64,000 nt of DNA. It comes from Streptomyces sedi (lineage in GTDB: Bacteria > Actinomycetota > Actinomycetes > Streptomycetales > Streptomycetaceae). The notes below the pieces were generated by a model that saw only the letters and a list, made by a program, of their open reading frames with translations, ran no database searches and was not told where the DNA came from. The DNA is taken from positions 186,001-250,000 of the forward strand of contig NZ_VDGT01000002.1 in NCBI RefSeq assembly GCF_006335015.1. The letters are read 5' to 3'. Positions within the stretch are counted from its first letter, which is position 1, and every line of letters starts with the position of its first letter. Made by a program: the position numbers and the translations under genes. Shown one piece after another: positions 49,545 through 57,892 of this stretch.

Positions 49545-50261
49545 TCAACGCCCGCGTGTCATCCGGTCCCGGTAGGCCCTGCGGGCGCGGGGATACCAGT
49601 TGCGGTGCCAGAGGTAGGACGCGACCAGGAGCACGACCGCGGGGACGAACGAGTACACCGCGGTTTCCCCCGCGCTCGCGTGGGACATGGAGAGGAACCC
49701 CTGGAAGGCGAGCAGGCCCCCCACCGAGCCGCACAGGGTGATCACCCCGCCCTCGGCCTGGAGCGGGATGGGGAGCTTGCGGCGGTTCATGAAGCGGTCG
49801 GGGTCCGGCGGGGTCAGGTCCCCGAACGTCCCGGCCGAGGCCGAAGCCGAGGCTGAGCCCTGTGCCGACCGCCGGGCGGGCCTCCTGGCCGGCTCCGAAC
49901 CCGCCCCCGCCCCCGGGCCCGACCTCGGCGGCGCGGGCGGGGCCAACCGCACTCCCAGCCGGACCGGATCGCCGTCCGCGTCGGCCAGTTCGAGGGAGAG
50001 CGACCGTCTCCCGTCGAAGGCGATCCAGTAGGTGCCGGCCCGGCCCACCACCTCCACCGAGCCCGGAGCGCGCGGCGCGGGACCGCTGCCGCCGCCTTCG
50101 CCCGCGAGGGCGAGGGCGGCCTCGCGAGCGTCGGCGCGTGACGGGTGGGGGCCGTCGGGGAGACGGTTGAGCCGGAATCCCCGCGCGGCGGACGCGTCGA
50201 CGTCCAACCGGGCGACCCACCAGCGGTGGTCTTCGGCGAAGTGGCCTTCCTCTGCTGACAC
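49545..50261 (-). CDS. Protein with two C-terminal membrane helices, function unknown
   Basis: A 238-residue protein. The first 105 residues look like a small beta-rich domain (HRWWVARLDVDASAARGFRLN, AGTYWIAFDGRRSLSLELADADG), then comes an Ala/Ser/Pro linker (SAQGSASASASAG), then two helices at about 170-215 (VITLCGSVGGLLAFQGFL, VYSFVPAVVLLVASYLW) and a basic end. Not recognised. It starts at a GTG at 50261. Confidence 0.65.
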   Translation of the reverse strand: MSAEEGHFAEDHRWWVARLDVDASAARGFRLNRLPDGPHPSRADAREAALALAGEGGGSGPAPRAPGSVEVVGRAGTYWIAFDGRRSLSLELADADGDPVRLGVRLAPPAPPRSGPGAGAGSEPARRPARRSAQGSASASASAGTFGDLTPPDPDRFMNRRKLPIPLQAEGGVITLCGSVGGLLAFQGFLSMSHASAGETAVYSFVPAVVLLVASYLWHRNWYPRARRAYRDRMTRGR

Positions 50262-50405
50262 AAACGCAGCGTAACCATCGAGGGGGGAAGCTCGTCAACG
50301 GCGGCGCTTCCGCTCCGCCCGCCGCCCGGTGGGGAGGAAGGGGGCGCCGTGCCGCTGGGTGTGACGCCCCGGCTGCGGACCGGAGAACGGGTCGGCGGCC
50401 CCGGT

Positions 50406-51443
50406 TCAGGCCACGAGCGGCGGGTTGAGCTGGGCGAAGCCGTCCTGGGCGCGGTACGGGTAGTAGGGGTAGGGCGCGGTGTGGGCACTGGCCTGGTCGA
50501 GGCGAGCCACCTGCTCGGGGGTCAGCGACCAGCCGACCGCGCCCAGGTTGTCCCGCAACTGCCGTTCGTCGCGGGCGCCGATGATCACGGAGGAGACGGT
50601 GGGGCGACGCAGCAGCCAGTTGATGGCGATCTGCGGGACGGTCCGTCCGGTCTCCTCGACCAACTGGTCAAGCACGTCCGTGACCTGGTAAAGCCGCTCG
50701 TTCTCGACGGGCGGCCCGAACCGCGCGGTGCGGTGCAGTCGGCTGCCCGCCGGCAGTGGGCGCCCGCGCCCGAGGGCGCCGGTGAGCCGGCCCCAGCCGA
50801 GCGGGCTCCAGACCAGGGCGCCCACCCCCTGGTCGTGGGCCAACGGCATCAACTCCCACTCGTAGTCCCGGCCGACCAGCGAGTAGTAGACCTGGTGGGC
50901 GACATAGCGGGTGCGGCCGTGACGGTCGGCGGCGGCCAGGGACTTCATCAGCTCCCAACCGGAGAAGTTGGAGGCGCCCAGGTAGCGGATCTTGCCGGCG
51001 CCGACCAGGTCGTCCAGGGCGGCGAGCACCTCGTCGACGGGCGTGGCGGCGTCGAACGCGTGCGGTTGGAAGATGTCGATGTGGTCGGTGCCCAGGCGGC
51101 GGAGCGCGGCCTCGACCGAGGCGATCAGCCGGCTGCGCGAGGTGCCTGCTTCGCCCGGCCCCCCGCCCATGGGCAGCCCGGCCTTGGTGGAGATCAGCAC
51201 CTGGTCGCGGCGGCCACGGATCGCCGCGCCCAGCACCTCCTCGGCGGCGCCGTCGGAGTAGACGTCCGCGCTGTCGAAGAGCGTGACGCCGGCCTCCAGG
51301 CAGATGTCCAGCAGACGGCGGGCCCCTCGGGCGTCGGTGTCGCCCCAGGCTCCGAAGAGGTCGCCGCGGCCCGCGAACGTGCCGGTGCCGAAGCTGAGTT
51401 CGGGGACGCTGAGGCCGGAGGCGCCGAGTCTGCGGTGTTCCAT
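50406..51443 (-). CDS. Aldo/keto reductase
   Basis: A 345-residue TIM-barrel oxidoreductase using NADPH to reduce carbonyls. Catalytic residues are in place: Asp and Tyr in FDSADVYSDG near residue 58, Lys in LISTKAGL near residue 85 and His in IFQPHAFD near residue 128; cofactor contacts are in VIIGARDERQLRDNL. The ATG at 51443 follows GAAGGAG. Divergent from a TetR gene with a shared operator-like repeat, so it is probably repressed by it and induced by a reactive compound. Confidence 0.92.
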   Translation of the reverse strand: MEHRRLGASGLSVPELSFGTGTFAGRGDLFGAWGDTDARGARRLLDICLEAGVTLFDSADVYSDGAAEEVLGAAIRGRRDQVLISTKAGLPMGGGPGEAGTSRSRLIASVEAALRRLGTDHIDIFQPHAFDAATPVDEVLAALDDLVGAGKIRYLGASNFSGWELMKSLAAADRHGRTRYVAHQVYYSLVGRDYEWELMPLAHDQGVGALVWSPLGWGRLTGALGRGRPLPAGSRLHRTARFGPPVENERLYQVTDVLDQLVEETGRTVPQIAINWLLRRPTVSSVIIGARDERQLRDNLGAVGWSLTPEQVARLDQASAHTAPYPYYPYRAQDGFAQLNPPLVA

Positions 51444-51474
51444 GAGGAGGACTCCTTCCACGCCGCGAAACCCT

Positions 51475-51496
51475 TAACGGGTCAGGCGTTCCGTTA
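51475..51496. promoter_or_regulatory. Inverted repeat, candidate TetR operator
   Basis: TAACGG (51475-51480) and CCGTTA (51491-51496) form a perfect 6-base inverted repeat with a 10-base spacer between the divergent reductase and TetR genes. With flanks the arms read CTTAACGG and CCGTTAGG. Confidence 0.55.
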
Positions 51497-51550
51497 GGTC
51501 GGAGGTGAAGCTAGCACGGCCGTGGACGCAAAGGGAACTGGAGTACCGTT

Positions 51551-52237
51551 ATGGTGATCGTGCCGGAAGGGAAGGAGCCAGAGGTGAGCCCGGAGGCGAA
51601 GGAGGGCGCGAGCCCGGGTGGCGTGCGCCCGGAGCCAGGCACCGCGCGCCCGGGTGGCCGCACGGCACGGGTGCGTGCGGCGGTGCTGCGCGCCACCGGT
51701 GACGCGCTGGTGGAGCACGGCTTCGACCGTCTCGACCTCGGCGAGGTCGCCCGCCGGGCGGAGGTGGGCCGCACCACCGTCTACCGGCGTTGGGGGACCC
51801 CTTCCGGACTGGTGACGGACCTGTTGGCGGAGATGGCCGAGTCCTCGCTACCGCGCAGCGACACCGGCTCGCTGGAGAACGATCTGCGGGCCAACGCCCA
51901 ACTGGTCAGGTCAACGTTGAACGATCCGCGCCAGGGCCCGCTCTTCCGTGCGGTGATCGCGGCAGCGGCCTGTGACCCGCGCGCCGCGTCGGCACTGCGC
52001 CGGTTCTACCGGGCGCGGATCGCGGAGTGGGCGCCCTGCGTTGTCGCGGCGGCGGAACGCGGCGAAGTGCCGGCCGACACCGACCCCGAGGAGGTGGTCC
52101 GCGCGGTCTCGGCTCCGCTGTACTACCGGCTGTTGGCCAGTGGCGACCCGCTGGACGAGGCAGCCGCCGAGCGCGCGGCGAAGGCGGCGCTGGCCGCGGC
52201 GCGCGCGGGCGCCTACCGGCGGCCGGCCGACCGGTGA
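51551..52237 (+). CDS. TetR/AcrR family repressor
   Basis: A 228-residue repressor. After a 40-residue Pro/Gly-rich start, residues 42-88 hold the TetR helix-turn-helix (AVLRATGDALVEHGFDRLDLGEVARRAEVGRTTVYRRWG); the rest is the ligand-binding domain (TetR_C_33-like, DPRAASALRRFYRARIAEWAPCV). The long N-terminal extension might mean that a later GTG is the true start. It is divergent from the aldo/keto reductase, its likely target. Confidence 0.88.
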   Translation: MVIVPEGKEPEVSPEAKEGASPGGVRPEPGTARPGGRTARVRAAVLRATGDALVEHGFDRLDLGEVARRAEVGRTTVYRRWGTPSGLVTDLLAEMAESSLPRSDTGSLENDLRANAQLVRSTLNDPRQGPLFRAVIAAAACDPRAASALRRFYRARIAEWAPCVVAAAERGEVPADTDPEEVVRAVSAPLYYRLLASGDPLDEAAAERAAKAALAAARAGAYRRPADR

Positions 52238-52251
52238 CGTGGGCGGATCCC

Positions 52252-52257
52252 TACACT
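52252..52257 (+). promoter_or_regulatory. -10 element of a leaderless transcript
   Basis: TACACT lies seven bases before the GTG at 52265 with no SD, only 15 bases after the TetR stop, suggesting that this small gene has its own leaderless promoter. Confidence 0.4.
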
Positions 52258-52264
52258 TCGGCAC

Positions 52265-52693
52265 GTGCGCGCGAGATGCAAACTGCCGTCCCACTCGCCT
52301 CTGGGAGCCGGCGTCTCCGAAACCGGTGGGCTCGTCCCGCTCCGCGTGCCGCACGGTTGGAACGTGGTCCACAACGCGCTCTGGGCCGCGCGGCTCCCGG
52401 ATGGGCGGGTAGAGGTCAACGACTCCGAGGACCTCTACTGGGCGTGCACCGCTCCGCTGCCGTTCCTGACGGATGAGGAGCGGAAGGAACGTGCGGGAAC
52501 GGGCGACCTGCGGTGCGGGGAGATCAATATCGACGCTGGCTGGTACACCGACTCCTTCCGCATCGTCGTCCTCGATCCCGGCTGGGACGAGGTGCGGGCC
52601 TCTCACGCCACGTCCGGCTTCGTCTCGTTCGTCGGGACCCTGGAGACGTGGATGTGGGAGATCACTTGTCGGGGTGAGTTTCCCGAGTCCTGA
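52265..52693 (+). CDS. Small soluble protein of unknown function
   Basis: A 142-residue protein rich in Trp and acidic residues (GWNVVHNALWAARLPDGRVEVNDSEDLYWACTAPLPF, GTLETWMWEITCRGEF). No family is recognised and no signal or membrane segment is seen. Composition resembles the small conserved proteins often linked to immunity or SUKH-like folds, but this is weak. The GTG start at 52265 appears leaderless. Confidence 0.6.
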   Translation: MRARCKLPSHSPLGAGVSETGGLVPLRVPHGWNVVHNALWAARLPDGRVEVNDSEDLYWACTAPLPFLTDEERKERAGTGDLRCGEINIDAGWYTDSFRIVVLDPGWDEVRASHATSGFVSFVGTLETWMWEITCRGEFPES

Positions 52694-52782
52694 GCGGGTC
52701 CCCGGTGTGTGTGCGGCGCGGCCTGGCCCGCTCCGCGGGAGCCGGGCACCGTGCGGGACCACGGGCGGTGCCTCGCGGCGCG

Positions 52783-53361
52783 TCAGTCTGTGAACTGTCG
52801 GAGGATCTCCTCCGCTTCCTGGCGCAGTTCCTGGCCCGTCTCGCGTGCGAGGAAGTTCGTCAATGTGTCTCGACAGACGGGGTCTTGCCCGTAAGCCATC
52901 GCCCAGACCGCGACCCGTCTGACGCTCGGGTGAGCACTCTCGGACGCCCGGACCAGCCGAGCGGACACGGCTTCCCCCGCTGCGGGGTGAGCGACGGCCC
53001 CGAGGAGGAAGGTGGTCCGTTCCTGTTCGGGAACGTAGACGCTGCCATCGAACGCGAGAGCCGCTTCGTCAACGGACCACTGGTCAATCCCGGTGGTCAA
53101 TTCCTGGAGTTCGGCCCCAGACGGTTCCTGGGGGCCGCTGACCAGCAGATAACGCTCCCCGAGGAAATCGTCCACGACATAGTGGACGCGCGTCTCCTCC
53201 GAGACATCCCATATCTTCTCGAAGAAGATTCCTTCGTCGCGGTTTCGCGGAATGGCTCCCCGCGTGGCCCAGTTTCGGGTGGCGGCCAGAGCGCTCAGCT
53301 CCTCCACGGTGACATGGTCCCTGAGTACTACCCGGCGGCTCAGGTGACGCGTGCCGGTCAC
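52783..53361 (-). CDS. Protein with helical (HEAT-like) C-terminus, function unknown
   Basis: A 192-residue soluble protein. The N-terminal half has strands such as VHYVVDDFLGERYLLVSG and SVYVPEQERTTFLLGAVAHP; the last 80 residues form paired helices (AVSARLVRASESAHPSVRRVAVWAMAYGQ, ARETGQELRQEAEEILRQ) in HEAT-like style. Not recognised. Its GTG start overlaps the stop of the MurG-like gene by four bases, so the two are co-translated. Confidence 0.6.
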   Translation of the reverse strand: MTGTRHLSRRVVLRDHVTVEELSALAATRNWATRGAIPRNRDEGIFFEKIWDVSEETRVHYVVDDFLGERYLLVSGPQEPSGAELQELTTGIDQWSVDEAALAFDGSVYVPEQERTTFLLGAVAHPAAGEAVSARLVRASESAHPSVRRVAVWAMAYGQDPVCRDTLTNFLARETGQELRQEAEEILRQFTD

Positions 53362-54563
53362 CGTGCGGCCTCTCCTTCCCCCGCCGCCTCCAGCAGCGTG
53401 TCGATGAGGCGTTCGGCGGCGTCGGGGCGGCCGTGGGTGCGGGCGGCGTCAGCCATGGTGGTGCGGGCCGCGGGGTCGGCCAGCAGCGGGGTGAGCGCGG
53501 TGCGGAGGGTGTCGGCCGTCGGGGGGTCGGCGAGGGCGACGGCGGCGCCGGCCTCCTCCAGGTGGCGGGCGTTGTGGGCCTGCTCGTTGCCGGCCGAGGT
53601 GGCCAGCGGCACGAACACGGCGGCCTTGCCGAGGGCGGTGAGCTCGGCGATGGTGCCGGCGCCGCTGCGGGAGATCACCAGGTCGGCGAGGGCGAGCACG
53701 TCGGGGAGTTCGGCGCCGACATAGCCGGTCAGCAGGTAACGGGAGGCGAGTTCGGCGGGCAACGTCGCGGTGTGCGCGCGGAGTTCGTCGACGTTGGCCG
53801 GCCCGCACTGGTGGATCACGTTGGCCTGGGGGAGCAGCCAGGGCAGCACGTCCCGCACCAGGCCGTTGATCTGCTGCGAACCCTGCGCGCCGCCCGTGAC
53901 ATAGACGGTGGGCAGCTCGGGGGCGAAGCCCGTCAGGCCGAGGGCGGTGCGGGCCTTCTCCGGCTGGCCGGTGAGGACCTCGGGCCGGACCGGGTTCCCG
54001 GTGACGACCGCCCGCGCCCTGGCCGCCTCGGGCAGCAGCGGGAGCGTGGAGTCGGAGGAGACGGCGACGCGGGTGGCGCGGCCCGCGAGGCTGCGGTTGG
54101 CGAGGCCCAGGCGCACGGTCTGCTCGTGGACGACCAGCGGTCGCTTGCAGAGCCTGGCGGCAAGCCCGACGGGAACGGCGACATAGCCACCGGTGGCCAG
54201 GACCACGTCGGGACGGTGGTCGTTGACCAGTTTGCGGGCCTGCGCGACGCCGAGGGGGACGCGGCCCATGTCCTTCACGTTGGCCGGCGAGAGCATCTTC
54301 AGCGGGTTGCTGGCGCGGCGGATCTTGCCGGTGGCCACGGAGGCGAAGCGGATGCCCTCGGCGGCGGCGACCCTCGACTCCAGGCTGTCCGCGGTGCCGA
54401 CCCACAGCACGTCCAACGCGCGTCCGCCGGCGGCGAGTCGGGCGTTCAGGGTGCGCACGGCGGTCAGTGCCGGGTAGGTGTGCCCGCCGGTGCCACCGCC
54501 GGTGACGATCAGTCGGAAGGGCTGGTCGGAGGCGGTGGAGTGCTGGGCGTCTGCGCTGCTCAC
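53358..54563 (-). CDS. murG: MurG-like UDP-GlcNAc transferase (second MurG)
   Basis: A 401-residue GT28 glycosyltransferase. MurG adds GlcNAc to lipid I to make lipid II at the inner membrane face. Family signatures: RLIVTGGGTGGHTYPAL near residue 18, LATGGYVAVPVGLAARL, VTGNPVRPEV, VTGGAQGSQQINGLV and VISRSGAGTIAELTALGKAAVFVPL, which contains the sugar-nucleotide site. It is outside the division/cell-wall cluster and so is probably a paralogue of the housekeeping MurG, perhaps for sporulation wall or a specialised glycolipid. The GTG start at 54563 is uncertain. Followed by a coupled unknown gene. Confidence 0.85.
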   Translation of the reverse strand: MSSADAQHSTASDQPFRLIVTGGGTGGHTYPALTAVRTLNARLAAGGRALDVLWVGTADSLESRVAAAEGIRFASVATGKIRRASNPLKMLSPANVKDMGRVPLGVAQARKLVNDHRPDVVLATGGYVAVPVGLAARLCKRPLVVHEQTVRLGLANRSLAGRATRVAVSSDSTLPLLPEAARARAVVTGNPVRPEVLTGQPEKARTALGLTGFAPELPTVYVTGGAQGSQQINGLVRDVLPWLLPQANVIHQCGPANVDELRAHTATLPAELASRYLLTGYVGAELPDVLALADLVISRSGAGTIAELTALGKAAVFVPLATSAGNEQAHNARHLEEAGAAVALADPPTADTLRTALTPLLADPAARTTMADAARTHGRPDAAERLIDTLLEAAGEGEAAR

Positions 54564-54780
54564 GAGGCGTGTGTCCCGTCTGGGGGGTGTGGCCGGACGG
54601 CGCCGGCCGTAGGACATGGGGGGTGGGGACCATAGCAGGAGCGGGCGCCCTGACGGGAAGTGAGCGGCGTTCTCCGGCCAACGGGCCTTTCCCCGAAGGG
54701 ACTTTGACCGTCATGGCTCTCGCCGTCCGCGCCGCCGCCCTTCCCGGGGTGTGTCTCGGGCCCCCGCCCCGGGCCCGGTC

Positions 54781-56103
54781 TCAGGCCCCTCGCAGCGCCG
54801 AACGCCCCGCGTAGCGCGCCGAGTTGCCCAACTCCTCCTCGATGCGGATCAGTTGGTTGTACTTCGCGGTGCGGTCGGAACGGGAGAGCGAGCCGGTCTT
54901 GATCTGTCCGCAGCCGGTGGCCACCGCCAGGTCGGCGATCGTGGTGTCCTCCGTCTCTCCGGAACGGTGCGACATCACGGCCGTCCAGCCCGCCTCGTGG
55001 GCGGTGGCCACCGTGGCCAGCGCCTCGCTCAGGGTCCCGACCTGGTTGACCTTGACCAGAACCGAGTTGCCGACCCCGGTGCGGATGCCGTCCCGCACCA
55101 ACGCCTGGTGGGTGCAGAACACGTCGTCCCCGGTCAGCTGGCAGCGTTCGCCGACGCGGGCGGTCAGCTCGCGCCAGCCGTCCAGGTCGTCCTCCGCCAT
55201 CGGGTCCTCCACGGAGACGATCGGGTAGGCGTCGATGAGCCGCGCCAGGTAGTCGGCGTGCTCGGAGGGGGTGCGGCGCACGCCCTCGCCCGCGTAGTCG
55301 TAGACACCGTCGCGGAAGAACTCGGACGACGCCGGGTCCATGACCAGCCCGATGTCCGTGCCGGGGCGGTAGCCGGCGCGTGCGACCGCCGCCGTCACGA
55401 AGTCCAGCGCCTCCTCGGCGGTGCGCAGCGCGGGCGCGAAGCCGCCCTCGTCGCCGACGCCCGTGGAGTGCCCGGCGGCGAGCAGGTCGCGGCGCAGGGT
55501 GTGGAAGACCTCGCTGCCCATGCGGACCGCCTCGGCGAAGGTGGCGGCGCCGACAGGCGCGATCATGAACTCCTGGTAGTCCAGCGGGTTGTCGGCGTGG
55601 GCGCCGCCGTTGACGATGTTCATCATCGGCAGCGGCAGCAGGTGGGCCGCGGCGCCGCCGAGGTGACGGTAGAGCGGCAGGCGTCTGGCCGCCGCCGCGG
55701 CCTTCGCGGCGGCCAGTGAGACGCCGAGGACCGCGTTGGCGCCGAGGCGGGACTTGGTGGGCGTGCCGTCGAGCGCGATCAGGGCCGCGTCGAGCCCCTC
55801 CTGGTCGGCCGCTTCCCGGCCGCGCACGGAGGCGGCGATCTCCCCGTTGACATGGGCCACCGCGCGGTCGACGCCCTTGCCGTGCCAGCGGCTTCGGTCG
55901 CCGTCGCGCAGCTCGACGGCCTCCCGGGCGCCGGTGGAGGCCCCGGAGGGGACGGCCGCGCGTCCCAGGGAGCCGTCGGTCAGGACGATGTCGACCTCGA
56001 CCGTCGGGTTGCCCCGGCTGTCGACGACCGTGCGGGCCGTGACGGTCTTGATGGCGGTCTCGGTCTCGACGGTGTCGACCGTTCCGGTCGCCGTTGCGGA
56101 CAT
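54781..56103 (-). CDS. eno: Enolase (second copy)
   Basis: A 440-residue enolase converting 2-phosphoglycerate to phosphoenolpyruvate with Mg2+. Catalytic and metal segments are intact: [29 protein letters not shown] with the catalytic Glu, ligands in [14 protein letters not shown] and TGDD, KVNQVGT with the catalytic Lys, and [11 protein letters not shown]. The gene is solitary beside a MarR regulator and not with other glycolytic genes; Streptomyces commonly carry a second enolase gene such as SCO7638. A short extra N-terminus precedes the first strand. Confidence 0.95.
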   Translation of the reverse strand: MSATATGTVDTVETETAIKTVTARTVVDSRGNPTVEVDIVLTDGSLGRAAVPSGASTGAREAVELRDGDRSRWHGKGVDRAVAHVNGEIAASVRGREAADQEGLDAALIALDGTPTKSRLGANAVLGVSLAAAKAAAAARRLPLYRHLGGAAAHLLPLPMMNIVNGGAHADNPLDYQEFMIAPVGAATFAEAVRMGSEVFHTLRRDLLAAGHSTGVGDEGGFAPALRTAEEALDFVTAAVARAGYRPGTDIGLVMDPASSEFFRDGVYDYAGEGVRRTPSEHADYLARLIDAYPIVSVEDPMAEDDLDGWRELTARVGERCQLTGDDVFCTHQALVRDGIRTGVGNSVLVKVNQVGTLSEALATVATAHEAGWTAVMSHRSGETEDTTIADLAVATGCGQIKTGSLSRSDRTAKYNQLIRIEEELGNSARYAGRSALRGA

Positions 56104-56214
56104 GGGAGTTCCTTCCCTTCGCCGTGTGTCGTGGCCCCGGCTGCGACGACGCTGGCGCTGGGCTCGACACCCAGACCATACAGCAATGCTGCGCAGTTAG
56201 TCTGTGCAGTTTAT

Positions 56215-56233
56215 CTGTACAGAACAGCTGTTC
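56215..56233. promoter_or_regulatory. Abutting palindromes between enolase and MarR genes
   Basis: CTGTACAG (56215-56222) runs directly into GAACAGCTGTTC (56222-56233), both perfect palindromes, in an unusually AT-rich 100-base gap with further CTGTGCAG-like half-sites. This is a strong candidate operator for the MarR protein. Confidence 0.65.
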
Positions 56234-56277
56234 AGTCTCGCTGTGCGTATTGGCTGCAACCGTGCTGGTCAACGCGG

Positions 56278-56283
56278 TAAAGT
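56278..56283 (+). promoter_or_regulatory. -10 element of the MarR gene
   Basis: TAAAGT stands five bases before the ATG at 56289, suggesting a leaderless transcript. Confidence 0.4.
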
Positions 56284-56288
56284 GCCGT

Positions 56289-56714
56289 ATGTCCACCTCG
56301 GAAGCCGCCGCCATCGCCGCCGAACTGCGCACCGCGATGGGCAAGCTCACCCGACGCGTCAACCACGAGGACCGCATCCCGATGGGGCAGGTCGCCGTGC
56401 TCGGCGCGCTCGACCGCAACGGCGCGATGACCACCAGCGACCTCGCCGCCGACCAGCGCGTGCGCCCCCAGTCGATGGCCCGGGTCGTGGGGCTGCTCAT
56501 GGACCAGCGCCTGATCACCCGGCGGGCGCACCCTACGGACGGCCGCAAGTCGCTGGTCGAACTGACGGCCGCCGGGAGCGAGGCGCTGGAAGCGGAACGT
56601 GGCCGCAGGGTTGGATGGCTGGCGCGCGCCATCGATGACGAACTCACGCGGGAGGAACGGGCGTTGCTCGCGCGCAGCGCCACCCTGCTGGAACGGCTGG
56701 CCGCCCGTTCCTGA
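56289..56714 (+). CDS. MarR family transcriptional regulator
   Basis: A 141-residue MarR-type winged-helix dimer. The recognition region MTTSDLAADQRVRPQSMARVVGLLMDQRLITRRAHPTDGRKSLVELTAAG is typical, including the wing arginine of DGRKS. It is divergent from the second enolase gene, with palindromic sites between, so it likely controls that gene and itself. Co-oriented with the MazG-like gene 38 bases downstream. Confidence 0.9.
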   Translation: MSTSEAAAIAAELRTAMGKLTRRVNHEDRIPMGQVAVLGALDRNGAMTTSDLAADQRVRPQSMARVVGLLMDQRLITRRAHPTDGRKSLVELTAAGSEALEAERGRRVGWLARAIDDELTREERALLARSATLLERLAARS

Positions 56715-56752
56715 CCCTGCGTTCCGTCCGCCCACCCGTTGCTGGAGGAGAC

Positions 56753-57058
56753 ATGGACATCGCCACCGCCCAGAGGCTGGCCTGGGAGAACAAGAAGGCC
56801 AAGGGGTTCAACACCACCGATGTCGCCCTGGAGTTCGGGCTGCTCACGGCGGAGGTGAGCGAGGCGTTCACGGCCTGGTGCCGGAAGGAGGGGCAGCTGG
56901 GGGAGGAGTTGGCCGACGTCTTCCTCTATCTGACGGCGCTGGCCGAGATGAACGGCGTCGACCTGGCTTCCGAGGTCGCCGCGAAGATCGACAAGAACGC
57001 GCGCCGCGTCTACGCGCGGAACGAGGACGGTGTGCTTGTCCGCGTCAGCGACGCCTGA
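56753..57058 (+). CDS. MazG-like nucleotide pyrophosphohydrolase
   Basis: A 101-residue protein of the MazG/all-alpha NTP pyrophosphatase superfamily, which removes abnormal or excess nucleotides. The metal-binding pattern is present: LLTAEVSEAFTAW (ExxEx) and ELADVFLYLTALAE (ExxDxxxYL). Standard length for a single-domain MazG-like protein. The ATG at 56753 has GGAGGAGAC directly before it. Possibly co-transcribed with the MarR gene. Confidence 0.85.
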   Translation: MDIATAQRLAWENKKAKGFNTTDVALEFGLLTAEVSEAFTAWCRKEGQLGEELADVFLYLTALAEMNGVDLASEVAAKIDKNARRVYARNEDGVLVRVSDA

Positions 57059-57172
57059 ACGCCCGCCTTCGTGGTGGGGGGGGTGTCGCGGGGCGGTCTC
57101 CGGGGGGCTCCGGGGGGGCGCGGACGTGTCGACTTCGCGGTCGGTCGGGGTCGCGGTCGGTCGGGGTTGCCG

Positions 57173-57763
57173 TCAATCGGGGTGCCGTAGCGGCAACTCG
57201 GCGTGGACCGCGACGTTCCTCGCGCCCGAACCTCCGATGTCACCGTCGCCGCTGTCACCGCTGTCGTAGTCGCCACCGCCGTCGCCGCCGCCGCTGGTGA
57301 GCACCGCTCCGCTGGTGAGCACCGCGCCGTTGCGGCGCAGCGCGGTGAGCGCCGCCGTGTTGTGCGCCGTGGTGTCCGCGACCAGGGCGCGTGCGCCGGC
57401 GCGAGCGGCCTCGCTGAGAAGCGCGCGGAGGACGGCGGTGCCGATGCCGCGCCCGCGCCGCGCACGGGCGAGCCAGAGGCCGGTTTCCAGCAGGTCGGGG
57501 CGGTCGCGGCGCGCCAGGCGGGCCGAACCGACGACCTCCCCGTCGTGGAGGACCGCGTAGGTGGACTCGCCGAGGGGGCCGGCGAGTCCGGGGCGCCGCA
57601 CGCGGTGCCAGGCCAGGAAGGCCTCCCGTCGTTCCGCCGTCCACCCGGGCGGTCCCGTCACCGGCGGCATGACCTCCTCGGGGGCGGCGTCAGCGACGGC
57701 CACCGTGAGGAGGGCCGCGAGACTCTCCTCGTCGATCCGCCGCAGCTCCACCCGACCCACCAT
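57173..57763 (-). CDS. GNAT-family N-acetyltransferase with low-complexity insertion
   Basis: A 196-residue GNAT enzyme with the acetyl-CoA loop RARRGRGIGTAVLRAL near residue 105, preceded by VVGSARLARRDRPDLLETGLWL. The DTTAHNTAALTALRRNGAV segment is the expected next helix. Then GAVLTSGAVLTSGGGDGGGDYDSGDSGDGD interrupts the final strands with a duplicated hexapeptide and a Gly/Asp run, before the normal end NVAVHAELPLRH. Substrate unknown. The insertion probably forms an exposed loop. Confidence 0.82.
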   Translation of the reverse strand: MVGRVELRRIDEESLAALLTVAVADAAPEEVMPPVTGPPGWTAERREAFLAWHRVRRPGLAGPLGESTYAVLHDGEVVGSARLARRDRPDLLETGLWLARARRGRGIGTAVLRALLSEAARAGARALVADTTAHNTAALTALRRNGAVLTSGAVLTSGGGDGGGDYDSGDSGDGDIGGSGARNVAVHAELPLRHPD

Positions 57764-57892
57764 GGTGTGTGTCCTCTCCCTCGTCCGCCGGAACCCCCTG
57801 ATCCTCGTCCGCCGCCGCCCGGGGGGCCAGCGGTTTCCGCGTCTTCGCGCCGGGCGCGCGCTCCCCGCGCGTTCCGAAGCCCCCGCGCCGCG

